Source of the DNA: Streptomyces sp. CB02923
GTDB taxonomy: Bacteria; Actinomycetota; Actinomycetes; Streptomycetales; Streptomycetaceae
Length of the DNA stretch: 48,038 bases
Assembly (NCBI RefSeq): GCF_001905005.1
Contig: NZ_LWKZ01000011.1
Location: forward strand, 1 to 48,038
Reading direction: 5' to 3'
The translations under genes and the position numbers were made by a program. Positions 16,333-24,376 of this stretch are shown piece after piece (the stretch's first letter is position 1; each line of letters starts with the position of its first letter). Under the pieces are notes generated by a model, which was not told the DNA's origin, ran no database searches, and was given only the letters and a program-made list of their open reading frames with translations.

Positions 16333-17523
16333 ATGGCGTTGCTGACCCCCCTCGACGACCTCCTCAAACTCGCCGCGGAGACGGGCGAACGGATCGCCCC
16401 GCTCGCCGCCGGCACCGACACCGGACGCGACACCGGCCACGAGGCCTACCGCATCCTGCGCGAGTCCGGCCTGCTCGCCCTGCTCGTCCCCCAGGAGGCG
16501 GGCGGCGCCGGCCTGGGCTTCGGTGACTACTGGCGGGTGCTGGCCGAACTCGGCTCGCACCACGGCGCCGCCGCCCTCGGTTTCAACATGCACCACGTCG
16601 TCATCGGCGCGCTCGCCGATGCCGCCGGCACCCGGCTGCCCCCGGCGGCCGAGGCGTTCCGCGCCTGGATGCTGGACGAGGTCGTCAACGGCCGCAAGCT
16701 GTTCGCCTCCGCCACCTCCGAAGCCGGCCGCGGTGCCAAGCTCCGGGGCATGCGCACCCGTTACCGGCTCTCCGAGGACGGCACGCACTACATCCTGAGC
16801 GGCAAGAAGTCCTTCGTCTCCTTGGCGGGCGCCGCCGATTACTACGTCGTCGCGGCGGCCGCCGAGACCGGCGACGAGGACACCGGCGAGGTCTCGCACT
16901 TCGTCGTCGCCGCCGACGATCCCGGCGTGAGCTTCGAGACCGTGCAGCACATGTCGGCGATGTACGGCACCAGCACCGCCCCGATGACACTGGACGAGGT
17001 CATGGTGCCCCGCTCCCGTCTCTACCTCGGCGTCGAGGGCATGTCCCTGTTCAAGGTCGTACGCGAACCGCACTGGATGGTCGCCGGCTACACCGGCGCC
17101 TACCTCGGCATCGCCGAAGCCCTCTTCCGGCACACGGTCGAGCATGTCACCGCCTCCCCCGCCCGCGCGGACTCGCCCGTCGTGCAGCAGGAGCTGGGCC
17201 GGATGTCCGCCCGGCTGCGGGCCGCCCGTGCCCTGGTGCACGAGGCCGGTGACCTGGTCACCGCGCAGCGCGGCAGTCTGGAGGCCAACGCCATGGTGCA
17301 CGCCGCCAAGTACGTCGTCGGCGAGGTCGGCCCGCAGCTCGCCCAGGACGCGCTGCGGCTGTGCGGCTCGGCCGCCGTCAGCCGCAGTCACCCGTTGGAG
17401 CGGCTGATCCGTGAGGCCCAGTTCGCTCACGTGATGCCCGCCAAGCCGATGGAGTGCCTGGAGTACCTGGGCAAGGCCGCGGTCGGCGTCAACCTCTACA
17501 ACGCCCAGGCGTTCGCATGGTGA
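16333..17523 (+). CDS. Acyl-CoA dehydrogenase-fold flavoprotein lacking both usual catalytic glutamates
   Basis: This 396-residue protein has the same fold (VPQEAGGAGLGFGDYWRVLA, ILSGKKSFVSLAG, PLERLIREAQFAHVM). By eye, the position of the isovaleryl-type Glu is a Trp in REPHWMVAGY, and the medium-chain position falls in MPAKPMECLE without a matching Glu. Members of this fold that lost the base often act as flavin-dependent monooxygenases fed by a separate flavin reductase, and exactly such a reductase is the next gene, overlapping it. I infer N- or C-oxygenation, not desaturation. ATG at 16333 follows a GAAGGA site. Confidence 0.85.
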   Translation: MALLTPLDDLLKLAAETGERIAPLAAGTDTGRDTGHEAYRILRESGLLALLVPQEAGGAGLGFGDYWRVLAELGSHHGAAALGFNMHHVVIGALADAAGTRLPPAAEAFRAWMLDEVVNGRKLFASATSEAGRGAKLRGMRTRYRLSEDGTHYILSGKKSFVSLAGAADYYVVAAAAETGDEDTGEVSHFVVAADDPGVSFETVQHMSAMYGTSTAPMTLDEVMVPRSRLYLGVEGMSLFKVVREPHWMVAGYTGAYLGIAEALFRHTVEHVTASPARADSPVVQQELGRMSARLRAARALVHEAGDLVTAQRGSLEANAMVHAAKYVVGEVGPQLAQDALRLCGSAAVSRSHPLERLIREAQFAHVMPAKPMECLEYLGKAAVGVNLYNAQAFAW

Positions 17524-18035
17524 CGCCCGTCCAGAACGCGCCCACGGTGACCCGCGACGCCTTCCGGGCCCTGATGGGCTCCCACCCCAGCGGCGTCGCC
17601 GTCATCACCACCGCCGATGTGCAGGGCACGCCGTACGGCTTCACCTGCTCCGCCCTGTGCTCGGTCTCCCTGGATCCGCCGCAGCTGCTGGTGTGCGCGG
17701 GCAACAACGGGAGCACCCTGCCGGTCCTCGCCGCCCGCGGGGCCTTCACCGTCAACCTTCTGCACGGCGCCGGGCGGCGCGCGGCCGAGGCGTTCGCCGG
17801 GCCCGCCGCCGAACGGTTCAGCTCCGTCCCCTGGCAGCCCGCGCCCGCCACCGGTCTGCCGATGCTGACCCAGGACGCGCACACCACCGCCGAGTGCCGC
17901 GTCACCCGGCTCATCCCCGCCGGTGACCACACGATGGTGATCGGCGAGGTGCTGGCCACCCGGACCCACGCGCCGGCCACCGAAGAGGCGCCGCTGCTGT
18001 ACGGCATGCGCCGGTACGCCACCTGGCCGGCCTGA
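17517..18035 (+). CDS. Flavin reductase (HpaC/FRP-like, FMN-binding split barrel)
   Basis: This 172-residue protein shows the flavin reductase signature: FRALMGSHPSGVAVITT, the YGFTCSALCSVSLDPPQLLVC segment (read in parts) and FTVNLL. Such enzymes reduce free FMN or FAD with NAD(P)H and hand it to a partner monooxygenase. Its start (ATG 17517 or GTG 17520) overlaps the end of the preceding flavoprotein gene, which points to that protein as its partner. Confidence 0.88.
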   Translation: MVTPVQNAPTVTRDAFRALMGSHPSGVAVITTADVQGTPYGFTCSALCSVSLDPPQLLVCAGNNGSTLPVLAARGAFTVNLLHGAGRRAAEAFAGPAAERFSSVPWQPAPATGLPMLTQDAHTTAECRVTRLIPAGDHTMVIGEVLATRTHAPATEEAPLLYGMRRYATWPA

Positions 18036-18110
18036 CTGGGCCGCGCCGCGCCGGCCCCGCCCGGGGCCGCGCCGCACCACCACCCACCCCACCGAATGTG
18101 AGGATTCCGC

Positions 18111-18527
18111 ATGTACCGCACTCTGATGAAGTCGAAGATCCACCGCGCCAGCGTCACCCAGGCCGACCTGCACTACGTCGGCTCGGTGACGGTCGACAGC
18201 GACCTGATGAAGGCCGCCGATCTGATGGCCGGCGAGAAGGTCGACATCGTCGACATCGACAACGGCGCCCGGCTGTCCACGTACGTCATCGAGGGCCCGG
18301 CCGGCTCCGGCGTCATCGGCATCAACGGCGCCGCGGCCCGGCTCATCAGCCCCGGCGACCTCGTCATCCTCATCGCCTACGCCGCCATGACGGACGCCGA
18401 GGCCGCCTCCTTCGTCCCGAACGTCGTCTTCGTCGACGAACACAACACCATCGCGGGCGTGGGCGGCGACCCGGCCGAGGTCCCCGAGGGCTCGGGGCTC
18501 AAGCGCGGCGACCTCGTCGCCAACTGA
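18111..18527 (+). CDS. panD: Aspartate 1-decarboxylase (pyruvoyl type)
   Basis: The 138-residue protein has the self-cleavage site Gly24-Ser25 in HYVGSVTVD, which yields the pyruvoyl group. Conserved Lys9, Tyr22, Arg54 and Tyr58 are all in place ([28 protein letters not shown]). It converts L-aspartate to beta-alanine. In primary metabolism this feeds pantothenate; here it sits alone within a biosynthetic operon, without panB or panC, so it probably supplies beta-alanine to the product. The ATG at 18111 has GAGGATT upstream. Confidence 0.93.
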   Translation: MYRTLMKSKIHRASVTQADLHYVGSVTVDSDLMKAADLMAGEKVDIVDIDNGARLSTYVIEGPAGSGVIGINGAAARLISPGDLVILIAYAAMTDAEAASFVPNVVFVDEHNTIAGVGGDPAEVPEGSGLKRGDLVAN

Positions 18528-18558
18528 CCGCCCGCCCAGCACATTTCAGGGAGTTGTC

Positions 18559-19293
18559 ATGACGATCTCCGTGGTGAGCGGCGGCACCCGCGGCATCGGG
18601 AGGGCGCTGAGCCTGCGGCTCGCCGCCCTCGGCCATCAGGTGATCGCCCTCTACCGGGGTGACGACCTCGCCGCGCGGGAGACCGCGAAGGCCGGTGACG
18701 GCCGGATCGAGACGCTGCGCTGCGATCTCACCCGGCCCGAGGAGATCCGGTCGGTCTGCGACGGGATCACCGACGCGTACGGCGCCCCGTCCGTCCTGGT
18801 CAACAACGCCGGGGTGAACCGCGACCGGCCGTTCCTGTCGATGGCCGCCGAGGACTGGGACACGGTGCTGGCCACCAACCTCTCCGGCCCCTTCCACCTC
18901 ACGCAGGCCCTGGCGCCCGCGATGACGGAGGCCGGGGGCGGCAGCATCGTCAATGTCGCCTCCACCACGGCGATCCGGCCCCGTGCGAACGGCGCCAACT
19001 ACTGCGCGAGCAAGGCGGGCCTGCTCCAGCTCACCAAGTGCCTGGCCCTTGAACTCGCCCCGCACATCAGGGTGAACGCCCTGCTGCCCGGATTCACTGA
19101 CACCGAAGAGGTCACCGAGCGCTACCGCCTCGACGACCCGGAGCGGCTGGCCGCGGTCCTGGACGCCATCCCCGGCGGCCGGCTCGGCTCGGCCGAGGAC
19201 ATGGCCGACGCCCTCGAATTCCTGGTCACCGCGCGCAGCGGCTATGTCACCGGACAGCACCTCATCGTCGACGGCGGGCACTTCACGGGGTGA
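18559..19293 (+). CDS. Short-chain dehydrogenase/reductase (FabG-like)
   Basis: It encodes 244 residues with the SDR nucleotide motif VSGGTRGIGRAL (TGxxxGIG type), the NNAG motif in VLVNNAGVNRD, and the catalytic Ser-Tyr-Lys set (SIVNVAS...NYCASKAG). The C-terminus (GYVTGQHLIVDGG) is typical of the FabG group. It would reduce a keto group or oxidise a hydroxyl in the tailoring pathway. An AGGGAG site precedes the ATG at 18559. Confidence 0.92.
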   Translation: MTISVVSGGTRGIGRALSLRLAALGHQVIALYRGDDLAARETAKAGDGRIETLRCDLTRPEEIRSVCDGITDAYGAPSVLVNNAGVNRDRPFLSMAAEDWDTVLATNLSGPFHLTQALAPAMTEAGGGSIVNVASTTAIRPRANGANYCASKAGLLQLTKCLALELAPHIRVNALLPGFTDTEEVTERYRLDDPERLAAVLDAIPGGRLGSAEDMADALEFLVTARSGYVTGQHLIVDGGHFTG

Positions 19294-19365
19294 TCCCCCA
19301 CCACCGGTCCCCTCGTGCCCCGGCCCGCCCCGACGGATTTCCTCACCTCTCAGGAGAAGAAGCAC

Positions 19366-20178
19366 ATGCGACTGACCCAGCAACAGGCCGACCAGTATCA
19401 CGAGCAGGGCTTCCTCCTGCTCGAATCCCTCCTCGACCCCCAGGAGGTGGAGACGCTTCGCGCGGCGCTGGAACGCGACGTGAAGGTACCCGGCCCGCAG
19501 GTGGTGACCGAGGACGGCGGCACGGAGGTGCGCGCGGTCTACTCCTCGCACCAGCGGCAGCCCGAGTACGCCGGTCTGATCCGTGACCCGCGCATCCTGG
19601 AGCCGGTCCGGCAGCTGCTCACCGAGGACGTCTACATCTACCAGTTCAAGATCAACGCCAAGCCGGCGTTCGGCGGCGAGAAGTGGGCCTGGCACCAGGA
19701 CTTCCTCGCCTGGCGGCTCGCCGACAACCTGCCCGCTCCGCGCCAGGTCAACATCGGTGTCTTCCTCGACGACGTCACCGAGTTCAACGGTCCGGTCATC
19801 TTCCTGCCCGGCTCGCACCGCAACGGCCTGGTCCACGAGGGCCGCTCGGCCGCCGCCAAGTCCGAGCAGCACCTCGACCCGGACGACATCTCCCTGTCGC
19901 CGCAGCAGCTCGCCGAGCACGTCGACCGGCGCGGTATGACCAGCCCCAAGGGCCCGGCCGGGTCCGTCGTACTGTTCTCCCCGGAGATCGTGCACGGCTC
20001 CTCCCCCAACATGTCGCCCTTCGCCCGCCGGCTGCTGATCGCCACGTACAACGACACCGCCAACCTGCCGCGGCCCACGGGCCGGCCCCGCCCGGACTAC
20101 GTCGTGTGCCGCGACACCGAGCCGCTGCGCCCGCTGGCGACCCCGTTCTCCCAGGCCCTGGGCACGGTGATGGCATGA
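19366..20178 (+). CDS. Phytanoyl-CoA dioxygenase (PhyH/EctD-like) family oxygenase
   Basis: From the ATG at 19366 (AGGAGAAG upstream) it encodes 270 residues with the 2OG/Fe(II) facial triad: His and Asp in WAWHQDFLAW and a distal His in EIVHGSSPNMS, with an Arg in RRLLIATYN that should bind 2-oxoglutarate. NGPVIFLPGSHRNG is characteristic of ectoine-hydroxylase-like members. Asp is kept in HxD, so hydroxylation, not halogenation, is expected. Its stop overlaps the next start (ATGA). Confidence 0.9.
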   Translation: MRLTQQQADQYHEQGFLLLESLLDPQEVETLRAALERDVKVPGPQVVTEDGGTEVRAVYSSHQRQPEYAGLIRDPRILEPVRQLLTEDVYIYQFKINAKPAFGGEKWAWHQDFLAWRLADNLPAPRQVNIGVFLDDVTEFNGPVIFLPGSHRNGLVHEGRSAAAKSEQHLDPDDISLSPQQLAEHVDRRGMTSPKGPAGSVVLFSPEIVHGSSPNMSPFARRLLIATYNDTANLPRPTGRPRPDYVVCRDTEPLRPLATPFSQALGTVMA

Positions 20179-21281
20179 CACAGCGCACCGGACGCGCCGT
20201 CGTTCTGGAGGAGTTCGCCCAGCCGCTGCGGCTGCGGGAGTTCCCGCTGCCCGCGGCCCCTGACGGCGGCATGATCGTCGCCTGCGGGTACGGCGGTGTC
20301 TGCGGCACCGATCTGCATCTGCAGCAGGGCCACCTGGACATCCCGCTCCCGCTCGTCCTCGGCCACGAAGGGCTGGGGGTCGTACGGGAGCTGGGCGCCG
20401 GCACCCACCAGGACGCCACCGGGACGCCGCTCGCGGCCGGTGACACGGTGATGTGGGCCTCCTCCATCGCCTGCGGCGTCTGCCCGCCCTGCCGGCTGCA
20501 CCGCGAGCCGACGCTGTGCGAGCGGCGCCGAACCTACGGCGTCAACCGTGCCATGACCGACGGTCCGGAACTCTCCGGGGCCTGGGCCGACCACATCGTG
20601 CTGCAGCCCGGCACCACCGTGGTCAAGGTGCCCGACGGCACCGACCCGCTCGCCGCCATGTCGCTGGCCTGCGCCGGGCCCACCGTGGCGCACGCGCTGT
20701 ACGAGAGGCGGCCGGTGCGGCTGGGCGAGACCTTGGTGGTGCAGGGCAGCGGGCCGGTCGGGCTGGCGGCGGCCGCGTTCGCGCAGCTGGCCGGGGCTGC
20801 CAAGGTCGTCGTCATCGGCGGTCCGGCCGGCCGGCTGGACCGGGCCGCCGCGGCCAGCATCGGTGACGTCCACCTGAACATCGCCGACACCGCCGACACC
20901 GCGGAGATCCTGCGCGAGGCCCGGGCCGCCGCCGGCGGGGACGGCGCCGACCTGGTGATCGAGTGCGCCGGGGTGCCGGCCGCCGTCGGGCAGGGCCTCA
21001 CCCTGGCCCGCCGGGGTGGCAGTTACCTCATCATCGGCCAGTACACGGACGCCGGGGACACCCTGATCAATCCGCACCAGATCGTCCACCGGCAGCTCGA
21101 CGTCGTCGGTTCCTGGGCCTTCACCGGCGTCCACCTCGTCGAGTACGTACGGCTGCTGCCGGCCCTCACCAGCCGGTTCGACCTGGCGAGCCTGGTGACG
21201 CCGTTCCCGCTGGAGCAGCACGTCGAGGCGCTGACGGCGGTCGGTGACGGGTCGGTGATGAAGGCCGTGCTGACTTCCTGA
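20175..21281 (+). CDS. Zinc-dependent alcohol dehydrogenase (MDR family)
   Basis: This 368-residue medium-chain dehydrogenase has the catalytic zinc site (Cys in YGGVCGTDLH, His in GHEGLGVV), the structural zinc cysteines (CGVCPPCRLHREPTLC) and the Rossmann motif VQGSGPVGLAA. It should oxidise an alcohol or reduce an aldehyde made earlier in the pathway. It is the last gene of the operon; its final codons and stop lie in a 21-bp tandem duplication, and a hairpin follows. Confidence 0.92.
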   Translation: MTQRTGRAVVLEEFAQPLRLREFPLPAAPDGGMIVACGYGGVCGTDLHLQQGHLDIPLPLVLGHEGLGVVRELGAGTHQDATGTPLAAGDTVMWASSIACGVCPPCRLHREPTLCERRRTYGVNRAMTDGPELSGAWADHIVLQPGTTVVKVPDGTDPLAAMSLACAGPTVAHALYERRPVRLGETLVVQGSGPVGLAAAAFAQLAGAAKVVVIGGPAGRLDRAAAASIGDVHLNIADTADTAEILREARAAAGGDGADLVIECAGVPAAVGQGLTLARRGGSYLIIGQYTDAGDTLINPHQIVHRQLDVVGSWAFTGVHLVEYVRLLPALTSRFDLASLVTPFPLEQHVEALTAVGDGSVMKAVLTS

Positions 21282-21305
21282 GAAGCCGTGCTGACTTCCT
21301 GAGAA
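21264..21305. repeat. 21-bp tandem duplication over the end of the alcohol dehydrogenase gene
   Basis: Two exact copies (21264-21284, 21285-21305) of a unit beginning GCCGTGCTGACTTCCTGAG. Each holds the last codons and a TGA, so the duplication adds a second in-frame stop after the first and does not change the protein. Confidence 0.9.
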
Positions 21306-21308
21306 GGG

Positions 21309-21329
21309 GGGAGCCGGTGGCCGGCTCCC
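21309..21329 (+). terminator. Likely terminator of the biosynthetic operon
   Basis: A perfect 9-bp stem, GGGAGCCGG (21309-21317) and CCGGCTCCC (21321-21329), with a TGG loop lies 28 bp after the stop, between convergent genes. Confidence 0.65.
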
Positions 21330-21469
21330 ACCCGTCGCGCGGTGCGCGGGTGGAGGTGAAGGTGGCGGCCCGACAGCAGCTTCGAGCGCGGTCGGGCCGT
21401 CACCGCTGTCTGCTTCCCGCCTCGCTCTCCCGTTCCTCCGGGCGCCGGTCCGCGCGGACCGGCTCCGGC

Positions 21470-22291
21470 TCACCCGATGAGCGTTCCCAGTGCCTCTTTG
21501 GTCGCGTCGTTGTCGGGAAGGTAGGCCAGCAGGTGGTGGCCGGGTTCGTCGACGGCGGCGAGCTTGACGTAGCGCAGCTGCAGATCGCCGGCCACCGGGT
21601 GCCGGAAACGCCGTACGGCGGGGTGGAACGCCGAGGTCTCCCGGCGGCCGTACCAGTGGGCCGCGTCCGGGTCGGCCAGCAGCTCCTCGGTGATCTCGGC
21701 GTACCGGGGGTCCTCCGGGTGCCGGGCCGCCTTCGCGCGGAACTGGCCGAGCAGGCTCCGTGCCTCCGGCTCCCAACTGGCCAGCAGCGTACGGGCCGGT
21801 GGCCAGCGGAACACCAGCCACAACAGGTTGCGCTGCTTGGGCGTCAGCCGCGCCAGGTCGGTGAGCAGTGCGGTGTAGCCCGGGTTCCAGGCCAGCAGGT
21901 CCCAGTGCGGGTCGAGCACCACGGCCGGATTCGGCGTCAGTGACTCCACCAGCGACAGCAGGTTCCGCGACACCCACCCCGGCGGCTGCTCGGCGGTGCC
22001 CGGGCGCTCCACGAACGACAGTACGTGCGCGGTCTCGTCCGCGTTCAGCCGCAGCGCCCGCGCCACGGACCGCAGCACCTGCTCCGACGTGCGCACCCGG
22101 CCCTGTTCCAGCCACGCGTACCAGGAGCTGCTGACTCCGGCCAGCTCGGCGGCCTCCTCGCGCCGCAGCCCCGGGGTACGGCGCCGCGGTGAGCCCGGCA
22201 GCCCCACATCGGCGGGTGCCAGCCGCTCGCGGCGGGACCGCAGGAACGCGCCCAGTTCGCGGCGTGGACCGCTGGGTCCGCCCCCGTTCAC
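21470..22291 (-). CDS. XRE-family regulator with MmyB-like ligand-binding domain
   Basis: The 273-residue protein has an N-terminal helix-turn-helix (LGAFLRSRRERL, RREEAAELAGVSSSWYAWLE, SEQVLRSVARAL) and a C-terminal MmyB-like domain (PNPAVVLDPHWDLLAWNPGY, YAEITEELLADPDAAHWYGR). MmyB-type regulators often control a divergent redox enzyme or exporter gene. Here it diverges from the MFS gene across 160 bp that holds two copies of a short motif, so it probably regulates that exporter. Start GTG at 22291 has a GGAAGG-like site. Confidence 0.9.
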   Translation of the reverse strand: MNGGGPSGPRRELGAFLRSRRERLAPADVGLPGSPRRRTPGLRREEAAELAGVSSSWYAWLEQGRVRTSEQVLRSVARALRLNADETAHVLSFVERPGTAEQPPGWVSRNLLSLVESLTPNPAVVLDPHWDLLAWNPGYTALLTDLARLTPKQRNLLWLVFRWPPARTLLASWEPEARSLLGQFRAKAARHPEDPRYAEITEELLADPDAAHWYGRRETSAFHPAVRRFRHPVAGDLQLRYVKLAAVDEPGHHLLAYLPDNDATKEALGTLIG

Positions 22292-22304
22292 GTGCCACTC
22301 CTTC

Positions 22305-22316
22305 CTGAAACCACCG
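22305..22316. promoter_or_regulatory. Candidate MmyB-type operator, copy 1
   Basis: CTGAAACCACCG here recurs with one change at 22404-22415. It sits just before the regulator start codon, a likely autoregulatory site. Confidence 0.4.
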
Positions 22317-22403
22317 ATCCGGTCCTGGGACAGCGCGCCGCGCCCCAGGGTGTGAGCAAGGGTAATCGGCTACGGGGCCCCGCCGGCCGGCCGGGGTGAT
22401 GGG

Positions 22404-22419
22404 CTGGAACCACCGGTTC
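22404..22419. promoter_or_regulatory. Candidate operator, copy 2, with dyad
   Basis: CTGGAACCACCG repeats copy 1 and extends into a perfect dyad, GAACC-ACC-GGTTC (22407-22419), 32 bp before the exporter ATG. The copies are 99 bp apart. Confidence 0.45.
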
Positions 22420-22451
22420 GGAAGAGCCGGCAAGCACGACATAGGAGCCCC

Positions 22452-23720
22452 ATGGACACCACCGATACCACCGATACCACCGGCTCACAGCACACCGCTG
22501 CCACTCCCCCGCCGACCGCTACCACCGGGCCCAGCAGATCCGCTGACCCCACCGGTCAGACCGGCCCCGCCGCCCCGCCGCTGCCCGCCGCGTCCCTGCG
22601 CCTGCTGCGTACGGCCGGCTTCGTCAGCAACTTCGACCGTTTCTGCATCACCCCGATGCTGCTGCTCATCGGCGTCCAGCTCGGTGTCCCGCTGACCACG
22701 GTGATGCTCGCCGCCAGCGGCTACTTCCTCGCCTACGGTCTGATGCAGCCGGTCTGGGGCCTGGCCAGCGACCGGCTGGGCCGGGTGCGCGTCATGCGGA
22801 TCTCGCTGATCGGGGCCGCCCTCGCCGCGCTCTGCTCGGTGATCGCGCCCGGCGCGACGATGCTGATCGTGGCCCGTGTCGCGGCCGGCGCGTTCTTCGC
22901 CGCGTCCATCGCCGCGTCCATCACGTACGTCGGGGACACAGTGCCCGCCGCGGTGCGCCAGCGCCCGCTCAGCGAGCTGATGACCGCCTTCGCGCTGGGC
23001 ACCGCCGTGGCCACCGTCGTAGCCGGGGCGCTGGCGCACTACGTCAGCTGGCGGCTGGTGTTCGCCCTGCCCGGCCTGGTGGCCGTCTACCTGGTCGTCG
23101 CGCTGCGCCGGCTGCCCGAACCGCCGCGGGCCGCATCGGGTGCGCTGCTCGCCCCGTTCAAGATCGTATTGAGTTCCCGCTGGCAGTGGTACGTCATGGC
23201 CGTCGCGATGCTCGAAGGCGCCACCCTGCTGGGCTTCTTGACGTACATCGCGCCGGCACTGGAGGCCCAGGGCGCCTCGGCGACGCTGGCCGGCGCGGTG
23301 TCCGCGCTGTACGGCGTGGGCTCGATGGCCGCGGCCCAGGTGGTCAAGCGGCTGGTCGGGCGCTGGACGCCGGTGCGGCTGATCGTGCTCGGCGGGGTGC
23401 AGATAGCGGTGGCGTTCGGCCTCGCCGCGGCCAGTCAGTCGGTGCCCGCGCTGATCGGGTGCTCTCTGCTGCTCGGTGGCGGCTGGTCGTTCATGCACTC
23501 CACGATCCAGTCCTGGGCCACCGCGCTGTCGCCGGCGGCCCGCGCCACCGGCGTCGCGATGTTCGGTGTGGCACTCTACGTCGGCAGCGCCCTGGCCAGC
23601 GCCTTTGCCGCCGGCCCCGCGGAAGACCACGCCTACCGGGGCATGTTCCTGACGGCTGCGATCCTCACCGTCCCGCTGACCGTGGCCGCCGCGGTGGGCC
23701 GCGCCCGCTACCGGGGCTGA
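22452..23720 (+). CDS. MFS transporter (12 TM), likely product exporter
   Basis: It encodes 422 residues. An unusual hydrophilic N-terminus rich in Asp/Thr/Pro (MDTTDTTDTTG) precedes twelve hydrophobic segments. GLASDRLGRVRVMR is the MFS motif A between helices 2 and 3. The length and layout fit DHA1 drug exporters. It diverges from the MmyB-type regulator and follows the biosynthetic operon, so it probably exports the product and gives self-resistance. Confidence 0.9.
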   Translation: MDTTDTTDTTGSQHTAATPPPTATTGPSRSADPTGQTGPAAPPLPAASLRLLRTAGFVSNFDRFCITPMLLLIGVQLGVPLTTVMLAASGYFLAYGLMQPVWGLASDRLGRVRVMRISLIGAALAALCSVIAPGATMLIVARVAAGAFFAASIAASITYVGDTVPAAVRQRPLSELMTAFALGTAVATVVAGALAHYVSWRLVFALPGLVAVYLVVALRRLPEPPRAASGALLAPFKIVLSSRWQWYVMAVAMLEGATLLGFLTYIAPALEAQGASATLAGAVSALYGVGSMAAAQVVKRLVGRWTPVRLIVLGGVQIAVAFGLAAASQSVPALIGCSLLLGGGWSFMHSTIQSWATALSPAARATGVAMFGVALYVGSALASAFAAGPAEDHAYRGMFLTAAILTVPLTVAAAVGRARYRG

Positions 23721-23932
23721 TCCGCCTGGGCCCCGGACATGTACCACTCCGACGGGCCGGGGTGGAGGCCGCCCGGGTGCCGCCTCCTACGGACGGGCAG
23801 ATGGGCAGCAGCAGGGTGAGACTCGGCGGACGCGTACGGTCAGGAGCGCCGGTGAGGGCAGCGGCCCGCCCCGCCACAGCGATGAGTGGGCCAGGGCGGG
23901 CCGGTTGCGCGGCGGGTGTCCAGGCGGTGGTG

Positions 23933-24351
23933 TTACCGGCGCCACAGGCCGAACCGCCGGGTGGCCTTCCTGGCCTCGGCCTCCGCCGCGCGGGCGGCCA
24001 CGTCCGCGGCGTCCGCGCCGCCTCCGCTGCCGCCTGCTCTGCCTGCTCTGCCTGCTCTGCCTGCGCACAGTCGAGATCATGATGGTGACAGGACCCGCAC
24101 GGCGCCCGGTCCCCGGCCCCGGCCTGCCGGCTGTACGGCGAGGTCTGCTGCCAGCGGTCGTCGGTGAACTTCGCACCGCACCGCCCGCACACCGGCCGCC
24201 CGGCCTCGCGCTCTGCTGCCCGCCGCTCTTCGGCAAGCCGCAGCTGCTCGGCATGGAGCCGGTCGCCATCAGGGTTATCAAGCGCCTCGGGCAGCGTCTG
24301 CCACGCCGCGCGGCCCAGACGCCGCCACACCCCGGCATGTGCACCGTACTG
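23933..24351 (-). pseudogene. Zinc-ribbon protein fragment, frameshifted and cut by an IS
   Basis: The minus strand is open from the IS boundary: VWRRLGRAAWQTLPEALDNP, then CGRCGAKFTDDRW and CGSCHHHDLDC, two Cys pairs that may bind zinc. After a run of AEQ repeats coding order is kept only by moving one base, giving AADVAARAAEAEARKATRRF and a stop at 23933; without the shift the frame reads through an Arg/Pro-rich tail. The N-terminus is lost at the IS. Such Cys-rich proteins occur on streptomycete plasmids; the function is unknown. Confidence 0.55.
24032..24064. repeat. 9-bp tandem repeat (about 3.7 copies)
   Basis: The unit GCCTGCTCT encodes Ala-Glu-Gln on the minus strand. It lies next to the frameshift in the zinc-ribbon gene, so strand slippage here may have caused the decay. 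Confidence 0.85.
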
Positions 24352-24376
24352 GGGCGCGTATTGGGTTGTGATCAAT
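24352..24376. repeat. Terminal inverted repeat, left
   Basis: It begins GGGCGCGTAT and ends GGGTTGTGATCAAT; it is the reverse complement of 25419-25443 except at one position (T against C). Confidence 0.9.

Noticed and set aside
19366..20178. PhyH enzyme as a halogenase
   Set aside because: The HxD motif keeps its Asp, whereas Fe(II)/2OG halogenases have Ala or Gly there.
20097..22442. Very long minus-strand open frame across the alcohol dehydrogenase and regulator
   Set aside because: Composition is Arg/Gly/Ala-rich noise; two better genes with clear domains occupy the same DNA.
24032..24064. CRISPR-like repeats
   Set aside because: These are contiguous 9-bp units without spacers; no CRISPR array or cas gene is visible in the window.
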